A stretch of 64,000 nucleotides of DNA from Novosphingobium sp. SG707 (GTDB lineage: Bacteria; Pseudomonadota; Alphaproteobacteria; Sphingomonadales; Sphingomonadaceae): contig NZ_JAAZQL010000005.1 of NCBI RefSeq assembly GCF_012275515.1, positions 124,001 to 188,000 of the forward strand, written 5' to 3'. This document shows, piece after piece, positions 9,646 to 20,164 of the stretch. The notes below the pieces were generated by a model, which saw only the letters and a program-made list of their open reading frames with translations, did not search any database and had not been told where the DNA came from. Both the position numbers and the translations under genes were made by a program. The first letter of the stretch is position 1, and each line of letters starts with the position of its first letter.

Positions 9646-9771
9646 GACGACCCCCATGTGCAGGATGCAGTGATGGGGCGCGGCCTAGGGCCGCCCTGTT
9701 ACGGACAGGTGGCGGAACAGAGGCGCTTTGATGACGATTTTATGAAGATTACAAGACGTTGCTTATTTACA

Positions 9772-10020
9772 TCAATGCCAGCCCATATGCCGCCCGATGA
9801 AAATCAGCGCCATCGCCCCCACCACCGAGGCGATGAATCCGGCCGGGCGGGCCGGGCGCCCCACATCGCCGCGATTGACCACCAGATCGGCCAGCAACGA
9901 TCCCCCGATGCCCAGCAGAATCGTCATCCACCACCCCATCGGCACCGTGCCCAGATAGACAAAGCGGGCCACCAGCCCGACAACAAGCCCGGAGAACAGC
10001 GCGGCGATCAGGCGGAACAT
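9772..10020 (-). CDS. GlsB/YeaQ/YmgE-family small membrane protein
   Basis: An 82-residue protein made of three hydrophobic segments with glycine-rich turns (LFSGLVVGLVARFV, TILLGIGGSLLADLV, FIASVVGAMALIFIG). This matches the transglycosylase-associated GlsB/YeaQ family, often stress-induced inner-membrane proteins of unknown mechanism. Here the central conserved GxxGG motif is present (GIGGS). It stands alone between the receptor gene and the nrdA leader, both of which point away from it. Confidence 0.75.
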   Translation of the reverse strand: MFRLIAALFSGLVVGLVARFVYLGTVPMGWWMTILLGIGGSLLADLVVNRGDVGRPARPAGFIASVVGAMALIFIGRHMGWH

Positions 10021-10254
10021 CGGTTTTCTCCGGAAGGGTTGAGGTGTTCTAGCAGATTAGTACAGCCCGCCGCGAAGCGCAAAGCCCATCCGCAGGGCGC
10101 ATCCAGATGTGGAGAACTTTTTTCGATTCCGCCCATTTTGACTCTTGCGTGACAGCCTAATGCCCAATTTCCGGCGCGTCGCCGCCCCGGCGGGCGGGCC
10201 CGGGCAAAATGTGCGATGGAGCGCTTTCCTCTTGCGCATGTTTCCGCCTTTGAG
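10021..10254. other. intergenic stretch between the GlsB-type gene and the nrdA control region
   Basis: About 230 bases without a convincing gene. The left part would hold the promoter of the leftward membrane-protein gene. Short frames here lack ribosome sites. No repeat or strong hairpin was seen. Confidence 0.5.
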
Positions 10255-10303
10255 GCACAACAAGTTGTGGCCGGTGAAGGGCGCCGACCTCTATCCCTAG
10301 TTA
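10255..10303. promoter_or_regulatory. candidate tandem NrdR boxes upstream of nrdA
   Basis: Box 1 (10255-10270) contains the palindrome CACAAC-AA-GTTGTG and agrees at 12 of 16 positions with the NrdR consensus as I know it (acaCwAtATaTwGtgt), including the core C, A, T and G. Box 2 (10288-10303, core CTATCCCTAG) keeps the same four core bases. Centres are 33 bp apart, close to three helical turns, as for known NrdR pairs (about 31-32 bp). The same arrangement recurs before nrdB. NrdR itself is not encoded here. Confidence 0.6.
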
Positions 10304-10409
10304 TTGACCGCCAGAGGCCGCAAAACCTCGGTGCGGCGCGATTCTTTGGAAAAGAGCAGCCCCGCAAGGCGCCGGAACAACCAGTTTCAACACCATGGAG
10401 GGGCAGAAC

Positions 10410-12491
10410 GTGGATTTCAGCAGCGGGGATGAGCGAGCCGAACGCAACAGCGATCTTTCGACTTTGCCGCTGACGGAGCCGCAGACGGGTGCCGAGGGCG
10501 CCGCCGTTCTGTCCGATAAGAAGGAGGCGGGCGCAGGCCCGGCTATGCCGATGAATGACAAGACCGATATGGCCGCCGATTTGCTGGCCCCTGATTTGCT
10601 GACCGCCGAACGTATGGGCGACCTGCTCAGCGTGGCGGCCGCCGCCGCTTCCTCGCCCAAGCAGCCCGAGGACACCAAGCGCGTCGATGCGCGCCGGTTC
10701 AACATCGTGACCGATCCTTCGCGTGATGCGTTGCTGACCGATTTCGGGCGCGAGACGCTTGATGACCGCTATCTGCTGCCCGGCGAGAAGTATCAGGACC
10801 TGTTTGCCCGCGTGGCTGACGCCTATGCCGACGATGCCGAACATGCCCAGCGGATCTATGACTATATTTCCAAGCTGTGGTTCATGCCCGCAACGCCGGT
10901 TTTGTCGAACGGCGGCACGGGGCGCGGCCTGCCGATCTCGTGCTATCTGAACACGGTCGAGGACAGCCTGGACGGCATCGTCTCGACCTGGACCGAAAAC
11001 GTCTGGCTCGCCTCGCGCGGCGGCGGCATCGGTACCTATTGGGGCAAGGTGCGCGGCATTGGCGAGCAGGTCGGCCTCAACGGCAAGACCAGCGGCATCA
11101 TCCCCTTCGTGCGCGTGATGGACAGCCTGACGCTGGCGATTTCGCAGGGGTCGTTGCGCCGTGGTTCGGCGGCGGCTTACCTTGACGTGTCGCACCCGGA
11201 AATCGAGGAATTCCTCGAAATCCGCAAGACCAGCGGCGACTTCAACCGCAAGGCGCTCAACCTGCACCACGGCGTGCTGTTGACCGATGATTTCATGCAG
11301 GCGGTGCGCGACGGGCGCGAGTTTGAGCTGAAATCACCCAAGGACGGCAGCGTGCGCGGCAAGGTCGACGCGCGCAGCCTGTTTCAGAAGCTGGTCGAAG
11401 TGCGTCTGGCCACCGGCGAGCCTTACCTTGTGTTCTCCGACACGGTGAACCGCATGATGCCCAAGCATCACCGCGATCTGGGTCTCAAGGTCTATACCTC
11501 GAACCTGTGCAGCGAAATCACCCTGCCCACGGGCAAGGACCATCTGGGCAATGACCGCACCGCCGTGTGCTGCCTCTCCTCGCTCAACCTTGAGACGTGG
11601 GACGAGTGGAACGGCGACAAGCGCTTTATCGAGGACGTGCTGCGTTTCCTCGACAATGTGCTGCAGGATTATATCGACCGCGCACCGTCCGAAATGGCCC
11701 GCGCCAAATATTCGGCCAGTCGCGAACGCTCGGTCGGCATGGGCGTGATGGGCTACCACTCCTTCCTGCAAAAGAAGGGCATCGCCTTTGAAAGCGCGAT
11801 GGCGAAGGCGTGGAACCTCAAGATGTTCAAGCACATCTCGGCCAAGGCGGACGAGGCGAGCATCCTGTTGGCCCAGGAACGCGGCGCATGTCCGGACGCT
11901 GCCGACATGGGCGTGATGCAGCGTTTTTCCTGCAAGATGGCCATCGCGCCGACCGCTTCGATCAGCATCATCTGCGGCGGCACCAGCGCCTGCATCGAGC
12001 CGATCCCGGCCAACATCTACACCCACAAGACGCTGTCGGGCTCGTTCGTCGTCAAGAACCCCTATCTGCAAAAGCTGCTGGCCAGCAAATCGAAGGATTC
12101 CACCAATGTGTGGAACTCGATCCTCGAACATGGCGGCTCGGTCCAGCATCTCGACTTTCTCAGCCCCGAGGAAAAGGCGACCTACAAGACCAGCTTCGAA
12201 ATCGACCAGCGCTGGCTGCTCGAATTCGCCGCCGACCGCACGCCCTATATCGATCAGGCCCAGTCGCTGAACCTCTATATCCCGGCCGACGTGGACAAGT
12301 GGGACCTGATGATGCTGCACTATCAGGCGTGGGAAAAGGGCATCAAGTCGCTCTACTACCTGCGCTCGAAGTCGGTGCAGCGCGCGGGCTTTGCTGGCGG
12401 GGTCGAGGCGGACAACACCTCCGAGGCGCCCAAGATCGAACTGAGCGCGGGCGAGCAGACGGACTATGAGGAATGTCTGGCCTGTCAGTGA
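10410..12491 (+). CDS. nrdA: class Ia ribonucleoside-diphosphate reductase, large (alpha) subunit
   Basis: Catalytic subunit reducing ribonucleotides to deoxyribonucleotides, about 693 residues. Active-site signatures are present: the substrate Cys in LPISCYLN, the N-x-C-x-E loop (SNLCSEI), the partner Cys in AVCCLSSLN, and a C-terminal redox pair (ECLACQ). The roughly 85 residues before the barrel contain no ATP-cone, so the usual overall-activity allosteric site seems absent. I prefer the GTG at 10410, preceded by GGAGGGG six bases upstream; the ATG at 10395 has no ribosome site. Unusually, nrdB is 1.2 kb downstream, separated by a repeat, a membrane-protein gene and a second repeat. Candidate NrdR boxes lie about 110 to 155 bp upstream. 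Confidence 0.95.
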   Translation: MDFSSGDERAERNSDLSTLPLTEPQTGAEGAAVLSDKKEAGAGPAMPMNDKTDMAADLLAPDLLTAERMGDLLSVAAAAASSPKQPEDTKRVDARRFNIVTDPSRDALLTDFGRETLDDRYLLPGEKYQDLFARVADAYADDAEHAQRIYDYISKLWFMPATPVLSNGGTGRGLPISCYLNTVEDSLDGIVSTWTENVWLASRGGGIGTYWGKVRGIGEQVGLNGKTSGIIPFVRVMDSLTLAISQGSLRRGSAAAYLDVSHPEIEEFLEIRKTSGDFNRKALNLHHGVLLTDDFMQAVRDGREFELKSPKDGSVRGKVDARSLFQKLVEVRLATGEPYLVFSDTVNRMMPKHHRDLGLKVYTSNLCSEITLPTGKDHLGNDRTAVCCLSSLNLETWDEWNGDKRFIEDVLRFLDNVLQDYIDRAPSEMARAKYSASRERSVGMGVMGYHSFLQKKGIAFESAMAKAWNLKMFKHISAKADEASILLAQERGACPDAADMGVMQRFSCKMAIAPTASISIICGGTSACIEPIPANIYTHKTLSGSFVVKNPYLQKLLASKSKDSTNVWNSILEHGGSVQHLDFLSPEEKATYKTSFEIDQRWLLEFAADRTPYIDQAQSLNLYIPADVDKWDLMMLHYQAWEKGIKSLYYLRSKSVQRAGFAGGVEADNTSEAPKIELSAGEQTDYEECLACQ

Positions 12492-12509
12492 TATTTCGCA
12501 GGGTTTGAT

Positions 12510-12723
12510 GCCTCCGGCGGGCAAAGGGCGGGGGCCCTTTGCAATCCCGTTAATGGGGTGGAGCTTCGTTGGCATCGGGGCGTTTTGCGAAATGAATGAA
12601 AGCCTGCGGCGCTATGTATCGGTGCCGCAGGCTTCATCGTTCCAGCATTGCGTACGACACCCATCGGCCGAACCCATGGCGTAACGCAGACAGTAACAGG
12701 AGCGCGAGGGACGAGTCCCTCGC
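12510..12723 (+). repeat. composite palindromic repeat A-B-C, copy 1 (3' of nrdA)
   Basis: A ~214 bp element with three hairpins in fixed order. Module A: 9 bp stem GCAAAGGGC (12521-12529 with 12534-12542) preceded by CCTCCGGCGG. Module B: 11 bp stem AAGCCTGCGGC (12600-12610 with 12624-12634). Module C: 9 bp stem GCGAGGGAC (12704-12712 with 12715-12723). Between B and C lies a conserved linker containing GACACCCAT and AACGCAGACA. It begins 19 bases after the nrdA stop. Copy 2 is in the same orientation 764 bp downstream. Confidence 0.9.
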
Positions 12724-12877
12724 ATCTATCCCTATCCTCCCCCTGACACGGCTTGCGACATTTTCTCACCCTTCGTGGCTTGCCAATATGTCGCATTGCC
12801 TGCTTTTCATCAGCGCGTAACCTGGGCGCGCAACGGGACCGCGCTTGTTCAAGGCCCGATTCTAGGAAGGGAATTTC

Positions 12878-13267
12878 ATGCGTAAGTGGCACCGCTGGCT
12901 CAGCCTGTTTTTCGGCGTTTTCATGTTGTGGATGGCCGTTACCGGCGTGCTCAGCCAGATCGTGCCGCTGACTCAGGCCAAGCCGCAGCAGGCGCAGGGC
13001 GCCCCGGCCCCGGTTTCCAAGCTCCAGCCCGATTTCGTCTGCCCTGCTGATGTGATGTGCCGGCCCAAGCAAAAGGGCGGCCAGAGTCTTGTCGGCCTGC
13101 TCCACCACCTGCATTCGGGCGAAGAGTTCGGCCCGGTCGGCGTGCTGATCTCGACGCTTACCGGCTTTGCGCTGCTCTTCTTCTCGATCTCGGGCATCTG
13201 GCTCTATGTTCAGATGTGGGGTTTTCGTAAGGGCCGCGGGTTGTCGCCGCGTTGGTTCTGGAAGTAA
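12878..13267 (+). CDS. PepSY-associated TM-helix small membrane protein
   Basis: A 129-residue protein with an N-terminal TM helix after MRKWHRW (LFFGVFMLWMAVTGVLSQI), a periplasmic loop with two Cys (VCPADVMC) and a HLHSGEEFG motif, and a second TM helix (TLTGFALLFFSISGIWLYVQM). The W-H-R-W start and the G-x-W-L-Y end are typical of PepSY-associated membrane domains, often linked to iron uptake or respiratory proteins. The ATG at 12878 is preceded by AAGGGAA. It has no evident tie to ribonucleotide reduction although it sits between nrdA and nrdB, bracketed by direct copies of the composite repeat, which suggests it arrived by insertion. Function unknown. Confidence 0.75.
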   Translation: MRKWHRWLSLFFGVFMLWMAVTGVLSQIVPLTQAKPQQAQGAPAPVSKLQPDFVCPADVMCRPKQKGGQSLVGLLHHLHSGEEFGPVGVLISTLTGFALLFFSISGIWLYVQMWGFRKGRGLSPRWFWK

Positions 13268-13273
13268 GTTTTT

Positions 13274-13488
13274 GCCTCCGGCGGGCAAAGGGCGGGGGCC
13301 CTTTGCAATCCCTTTACGGGTGTGGCGCTTTGTTTGCAGCGGGGCGCCAGTCGGTTGAATTTGAAAGCCTGCGGCGCCATTCAACAGCGCCGCAGGCTTT
13401 CCTGTTTCGAGGCCGCGTCCGACACCCATTGGCCGAACCCGTGGCGCAACGCAGACAATAACGGGAGCGCGAGGGACGAGTCCCTCGC
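13274..13488 (+). repeat. composite palindromic repeat A-B-C, copy 2 (3' of the PepSY gene)
   Basis: A ~215 bp copy of the nrdA-distal element in the same orientation, beginning 7 bases after the PepSY gene stop. Modules A, B and C are all present; the B-to-C linker (around 13420-13470) is nearly identical to copy 1, while the A-to-B spacer has drifted. Confidence 0.9.
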
Positions 13489-13610
13489 ATTTTCTTTCCC
13501 TTCTTCCCCGACAAAAAATTCCTCCGCCGAATCTGTGGGAAAGCTCTGCGGGCCGATGCATCCCGGCGCCGAAACTGTTATCAAGCGCGCGCAGTCGATG
13601 TAACGCATAC

Positions 13611-13659
13611 CCACAAGACCTTGTGGTTGCCTGCACGCAATACCATCTATCTGTTGATG
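13611..13659. promoter_or_regulatory. candidate tandem NrdR boxes upstream of nrdB
   Basis: Box 1 (13611-13626) is CCACAAG-AC-CTTGTGG, a palindrome broken only by its central AC, matching the NrdR consensus at 11 of 16 positions. Box 2 (13644-13659, core CTATCTGTTG) keeps the core C, A, T and G. Centre spacing is 33 bp, identical to the nrdA pair. The pair lies 74 to 122 bp before the nrdB start. Confidence 0.6.
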
Positions 13660-13732
13660 GGCCGGGCCGCGTATCTATTGGCGCTCCCGCCCGTCTCGGG
13701 CCCTTGAAAACCGCCGATTCTGGAGCAGTCGC

Positions 13733-14797
13733 ATGTCCCTTCTCGAAGCCAGTAAGACCTACAAACCCTTCGAATATCCGTGGGCTTACGACTTCTGGAA
13801 ACGCCAGCAGCAGGTCCACTGGCTGCCTGAGGAAGTGCCGCTGGGCGAGGATTGCCGCGACTGGGCGCAGAAGATTTCCGAGCATGAGCGCAACCTGCTC
13901 ACCCAGATCTTCCGCTTCTTCACGCAGGCCGACGTGGAAGTGCAGGACTGCTATCACGAAAAATACGGCCGCGTGTTCAAGCCGACCGAAATCAAGATGA
14001 TGCTGGCGGCGTTTTCGAACATGGAAACGATCCATATCGCGGCCTATTCGCATCTGCTCGACACGATCGGCATGCCCGAAACCGAATATGGCATGTTCCT
14101 CGAATATGAGGAAATGAAGGCCAAGCACGACTATATGGCGACCTTCGGCGTCGATTCGGACGAGGATATTGCCCGCACGCTGGCCATGTTCGGCGGCTTT
14201 ACCGAAGGGCTGCAGCTTTTCGCCTCCTTCGCCATGCTGATGAACTTCCCCCGCTTCAACAAGATGAAGGGTATGGGGCAGATCGTCACCTGGTCGATCC
14301 GCGATGAATCGCTGCATTGCGAAGGCATCATCAAGCTGTTCCACACCTTCGTGAAGGAACGCGGCTGCCTGACCAAGGCGGTCAAGGAAGACATCATCGA
14401 CTGCTGCCAGAAGACGGTGCGCCTCGAAGACGCCTTCATCGACCTTGCCTTCGAACAAGGCCCCGTGCCGGGCATGAGCGCCAAGGACATCAAGCGCTAT
14501 ATCCGCTACATCGCCGACTGGCGTCTGGGCCAGCTTGGCTTCCAGCCGATCTACATGATCGAGGATCACCCGCTGCCCTGGCTCCAGCCGCTGCTCAACG
14601 GCGTCGAGCACGCCAACTTCTTCGAAACCCGCGCCACCGAATATTCCAAGGGCGCCACCCGCGGCGATTGGAACACCGTGTGGTCCAGCTTTGATTCGCG
14701 CCGCAAGGCCAAGGCCAACGATCCCGCCGCGCTCGTCTTTGACGAAGGCGAGGGGACCGAGGATATGTTCAAGGCGGCGGGGATCGCGGCGGAGTAA
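13733..14797 (+). CDS. nrdB: class Ia ribonucleoside-diphosphate reductase, small (beta) subunit
   Basis: A 354-residue radical-generating subunit. All diiron ligands are visible: Asp67, Glu98, His101, Glu158, Glu192 and His195. The radical tyrosine is Tyr105 in ETIHIAAY, so it is a standard tyrosyl-radical enzyme. The Asp67-Glu98 and Glu158-Glu192 spacings equal those of the E. coli protein, while the middle segment is shorter. GGAG lies 7 bases before the ATG. It has its own promoter region with candidate NrdR boxes and is not co-transcribed closely with nrdA. The C-terminal tail needed for binding the large subunit is acidic, as expected. Confidence 0.95.
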   Translation: MSLLEASKTYKPFEYPWAYDFWKRQQQVHWLPEEVPLGEDCRDWAQKISEHERNLLTQIFRFFTQADVEVQDCYHEKYGRVFKPTEIKMMLAAFSNMETIHIAAYSHLLDTIGMPETEYGMFLEYEEMKAKHDYMATFGVDSDEDIARTLAMFGGFTEGLQLFASFAMLMNFPRFNKMKGMGQIVTWSIRDESLHCEGIIKLFHTFVKERGCLTKAVKEDIIDCCQKTVRLEDAFIDLAFEQGPVPGMSAKDIKRYIRYIADWRLGQLGFQPIYMIEDHPLPWLQPLLNGVEHANFFETRATEYSKGATRGDWNTVWSSFDSRRKAKANDPAALVFDEGEGTEDMFKAAGIAAE

Positions 14798-14855
14798 GCG
14801 TTTGGGCGGTCCGGTGTTGCGGCTTGGCCGCCATTCGCTTCGCGATTTTTAAGAT

Positions 14856-15064
14856 GCGAGGGGCTCGCCCCTCGCGCTCCCATAATTGTCTGCGTTGCGC
14901 GCAGGTTCGATCTTAAGTGTCGGACGCAAGGTAGAAATTTGAAAGCCTGTGGCGCCATCAAAAGCGCCGCAGGCTTTCATACATTTCGCAAAACGCGCCG
15001 CTGCCAACCGAACGCCACCAGTAACGGGATTGCAAAGGGCCCCCGCCCTTTGCCCGCCGGAGGC
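14856..15064 (-). repeat. composite palindromic repeat A-B-C, copy 3 (inverted)
   Basis: About 209 bp, opposite in orientation to copies 1 and 2. Module C (stem GCGAGGGGC, 14856-14875) carries a compensatory change relative to copies 1 and 2: both arms are altered so pairing is kept. Module B lies around 14941-14978 and module A ends at 15064. Module A lies 6 bases past the stop of the leftward sulfotransferase gene, so this copy also is in the same sense as the gene it follows. Confidence 0.88.
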
Positions 15065-15070
15065 AAAACC

Positions 15071-17020
15071 TTACCGCCACCCTTCCAACGCATCCCCCAA
15101 GGCTTCCTTCAAAGCCCCCAAATCCCCCTCAAACGCCCGCCAGTGGTCCAGCCCGGAGCGATAGATCGGCCGCCGCACCTGCTCGCTGGAAACGGTGCGC
15201 ACCGCGCGGTCATTTTCGAAGAACCGCAGGCAGGCCGGGTCGAAATCCACCCCCACAGCATCCAGCAATCGCCGCACCTGGCCTTCGGTATCCTCGACCA
15301 GATCCTCATAGACCAGCGTATGGACTGCCCCCGGCACGGCCCGCGCGAAGTGGCGGATCAGCGCGAGATAGTGCTGGTAATAGCGCCCCAACTCTTTCAG
15401 ATCATAGGAAAACTCCTGCCCTTCGGCAAAGAGCTGTTTGAACCCGGAGAAGCAGGCCGCCATCGGCGCGCGCCGCACATCGACAATCCGCGCATGGGGC
15501 AGGATCAGCCGGATCAGCCCGATATGGCGGAAATTGTTGGGCATCTTGTCGATAAACCGCGCCCGGCCCAGCCGCCGATGCACCGCCGCGCGCGCCAGAT
15601 ATTCCTCGCCCCATGCGCGCACCTGCGCGGCATCGGCCTGCGCCACGGCATCCTCCCCCTGCGCCGCAATCCGCGCCGCCAGCGCGCCAATATAGGGCAA
15701 TTCCATCGTGCCCTCGATGTCGGGGTGGCTGGCCAGAATCTGTTCGACCAGTGTGGAGCCGGAGCGCGGCAGGCCGACGACGAAGATCGGGGCATCGCTG
15801 TCGGCGCCCCATCCTTCGCGGGCGGCAAAAAACTCGGGCGTAAACTGCGCCGAAACCCGCGCCGCCTGGGCCGGATAATCCTCGGCCACCATGCCGAAGT
15901 GGCGGCGCACCAACGCGTTGCCCCGCGCATAATGGGCAAAGGCATCGCCCGCGCGCCCCGCATCCTCGGCGGCGCGGCCCACGGCAAATTCCAGATGCAG
16001 CCGGTCGACCTCGGCCAGGTCGCGCCGCGCCAGCAGAGCGCGCATGGCGGCCAGATCGTCCTCGCTCAAGGCCGCGACCTTCAGATTGGCCAGCGACCAC
16101 CATGCCTCGCCCACATGAGGCGCGAGCGAGGCCGCGCGGCGATAGGCGGCAATGGCGGCATCACGCTCGCCCTTGGTGCGCAGCGCATGGCCGTGGTTGA
16201 TGGCCACGCGCGGATTACCGGGAAATTCCCGCGCCAAACCGGCATGCAAAGCCTCGGCCCCCGCCTCATCGCCCAGCAGTGCGAGACAACCGGCCTGAAG
16301 ATTGCGATAGGCCGGATTGGCCGGTTCGGCGGCCAGCAAGGGCGCAAGCTCGCGCATCGCCGCCTCGGCCTCCTGCCGCATAAACAGAGTGCGGGCCAGA
16401 TCAAAGCGGGCGATCGTAAAGCCGGGATCGAGCGTCAAGGCATGACGCAGCAAAGTCTCGGCATTGTCAAAGGCCCGCACCGCCACATAACAGGCGGCCA
16501 GCAGGCGCGAGGCCTCGGCATGGTTGGGCTGGGCCAGCAGAAAGGCGCGCAGGATCGGTTCTGCCTCGCCATGGCGGCCAAGCGCCACCATTTCGGCCGC
16601 CCGGCCCACATCGGGATGATCGGCCGAGAGCCGCGCCAGCGCCGCTTTGGCCCGCGTTTCGCGCGCGGCATCGCCCATGGAAAAAGCCGTATCGGCCAGC
16701 GCTTCCCATGCCTCGCCCAGCGCCGGGTCAAGCTGGACCGCCGCTTCGAGCTGCGCCAGTCCGTCGGCCCCGCGCCCGGTCGCGCGCAGGCACAGGCCCA
16801 GTTCATAGCGCGTGCGCGCCGCACGGGGGAACGCTTGGGCCAAGGGCGCCAGCAGGCCCAGAGCCTCGACGCAGCGTCCCTGTCGCCGCAGGGCCGAGGC
16901 CAGGATCAGGCGGGGGCGGGGGTCTTGCGGCGCGCGGGCCGCCAGCGCGCGCGCCAGCTTTTCCGCGCGGGCGGGGGCATCGGCCAGCGCCGCTGCTGCT
17001 TGGGCAAAAGGATCGCTCAT
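15071..17020 (-). CDS. tetratricopeptide-repeat sulfotransferase family protein
   Basis: About 649 residues. The N-terminal half is a run of TPR-like helical pairs (for example RYELGLCLRATGRGADGLAQ, HGEAEPILRAFLLAQPNHAE). The C-terminal half is a sulfotransferase domain with the 5'-phosphosulfate loop VVGLPRSGSTLVEQILASH near residue 400 and a 3'-phosphate segment DVRRAPMAACFSGFKQLF. It probably transfers sulfate from PAPS to an unidentified acceptor, the TPRs serving substrate binding. I use the ATG at 17020 (MSDPFAQ); the only longer option is a TTG at 17059 within the terminator region of the neighbour. No sulfate-activation genes are nearby. Similar TPR-sulfotransferases are common in sphingomonads, mostly uncharacterised. 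Confidence 0.82.
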   Translation of the reverse strand: MSDPFAQAAAALADAPARAEKLARALAARAPQDPRPRLILASALRRQGRCVEALGLLAPLAQAFPRAARTRYELGLCLRATGRGADGLAQLEAAVQLDPALGEAWEALADTAFSMGDAARETRAKAALARLSADHPDVGRAAEMVALGRHGEAEPILRAFLLAQPNHAEASRLLAACYVAVRAFDNAETLLRHALTLDPGFTIARFDLARTLFMRQEAEAAMRELAPLLAAEPANPAYRNLQAGCLALLGDEAGAEALHAGLAREFPGNPRVAINHGHALRTKGERDAAIAAYRRAASLAPHVGEAWWSLANLKVAALSEDDLAAMRALLARRDLAEVDRLHLEFAVGRAAEDAGRAGDAFAHYARGNALVRRHFGMVAEDYPAQAARVSAQFTPEFFAAREGWGADSDAPIFVVGLPRSGSTLVEQILASHPDIEGTMELPYIGALAARIAAQGEDAVAQADAAQVRAWGEEYLARAAVHRRLGRARFIDKMPNNFRHIGLIRLILPHARIVDVRRAPMAACFSGFKQLFAEGQEFSYDLKELGRYYQHYLALIRHFARAVPGAVHTLVYEDLVEDTEGQVRRLLDAVGVDFDPACLRFFENDRAVRTVSSEQVRRPIYRSGLDHWRAFEGDLGALKEALGDALEGWR

Positions 17021-17066
17021 CACATTATCCGCATAGGGCCAAAGGGCCGCAATGGGCAAAGAAAAA

Positions 17067-17105
17067 GCCCGGCCTGCGCGCCCTTTAAAGGACTGCAGGC
17101 CGGGC
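17067..17105 (-). terminator. rho-independent terminator of the TonB receptor gene
   Basis: A perfect 11 bp stem GCCCGGCCTGC (17067-17077 with 17095-17105), followed on the minus strand by TTTTTC. It starts 19 bases past the receptor stop at 17124. Confidence 0.85.
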
Positions 17106-17123
17106 CGCAGGTGTCAGGCTGGA

Positions 17124-19664
<2,541 letters not shown>

Positions 19665-20164
19665 GCAAATTTCCCTCATGGTTAAACCTTGATCCCTGGG
19701 TCGGGGCATGGTCGCGACCGGATTCACGGGGGCTGTGAAACCGGGGGCGGGGTCCCGATGAGGATTGGCTACGCCCGGGAGGGTGGGGGGCATATACTGG
19801 CTTCGGCGTATAGACCGGGCTTTTATGTCGCTTTTATTACTTTGTGTCATGCGTATGCCGCGATGCGGCATTTTATGCCGGGAATGGCGGGATAAACGGT
19901 CATAAAATGCGCCGTTCGCCCCGATCAGGCGGAAAAGGAGGCACTGGTCCTTTTGGGCAAGGTCATGCGGAATAAGCACATTGGCGTATCAACAAATGCG
20001 AAATTTGCGCCGATTTCCCAATCCAGCCCCCAAGCTTTGTTAGGAATCCTCAATTGTCCTGAGAGCCTGACAATCCCTATGGTATGACAGAAGAGGTCGC
20101 AGAGCCGCCTTTGTTGCCCCCTTATGTTGCCCCCCTCGTTGCACATGCGAACAGGAACCTGAGA
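19665..20164. other. divergent intergenic region between TonB receptor and amine oxidase
   Basis: 500 bases without a credible gene. It must carry two divergent promoters. A stretch around 19790-19910 is relatively AT-rich and contains the inverted repeat described at 19868-19910. The 5' extension of the amine oxidase frame (from 20084) lacks a ribosome site and is treated as leader. Confidence 0.6.
19868..19910. promoter_or_regulatory. inverted repeat in divergent promoter region (possible operator)
   Basis: Two 10 bp arms, GCATTTTATG (19868-19877) and CATAAAATGC (19901-19910), 23 bases apart. The left arm overlaps a smaller dyad CGGCAT-TTT-ATGCCG (19866-19880). A regulator or a hairpin are both possible; no regulator gene adjoins. 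Confidence 0.35.

Noticed and set aside
12878..13267. Insertion sequence between nrdA and nrdB
   Set aside because: The intervening gene encodes a small membrane protein, not a transposase, and the bracketing repeats are palindromic intergenic elements rather than IS ends.
20084..20164. Longer N-terminus for the amine oxidase
   Set aside because: The added residues are Pro/Ala-rich with no ribosome site at the upstream ATG, while the ATG at 20165 has AGGA at good distance.
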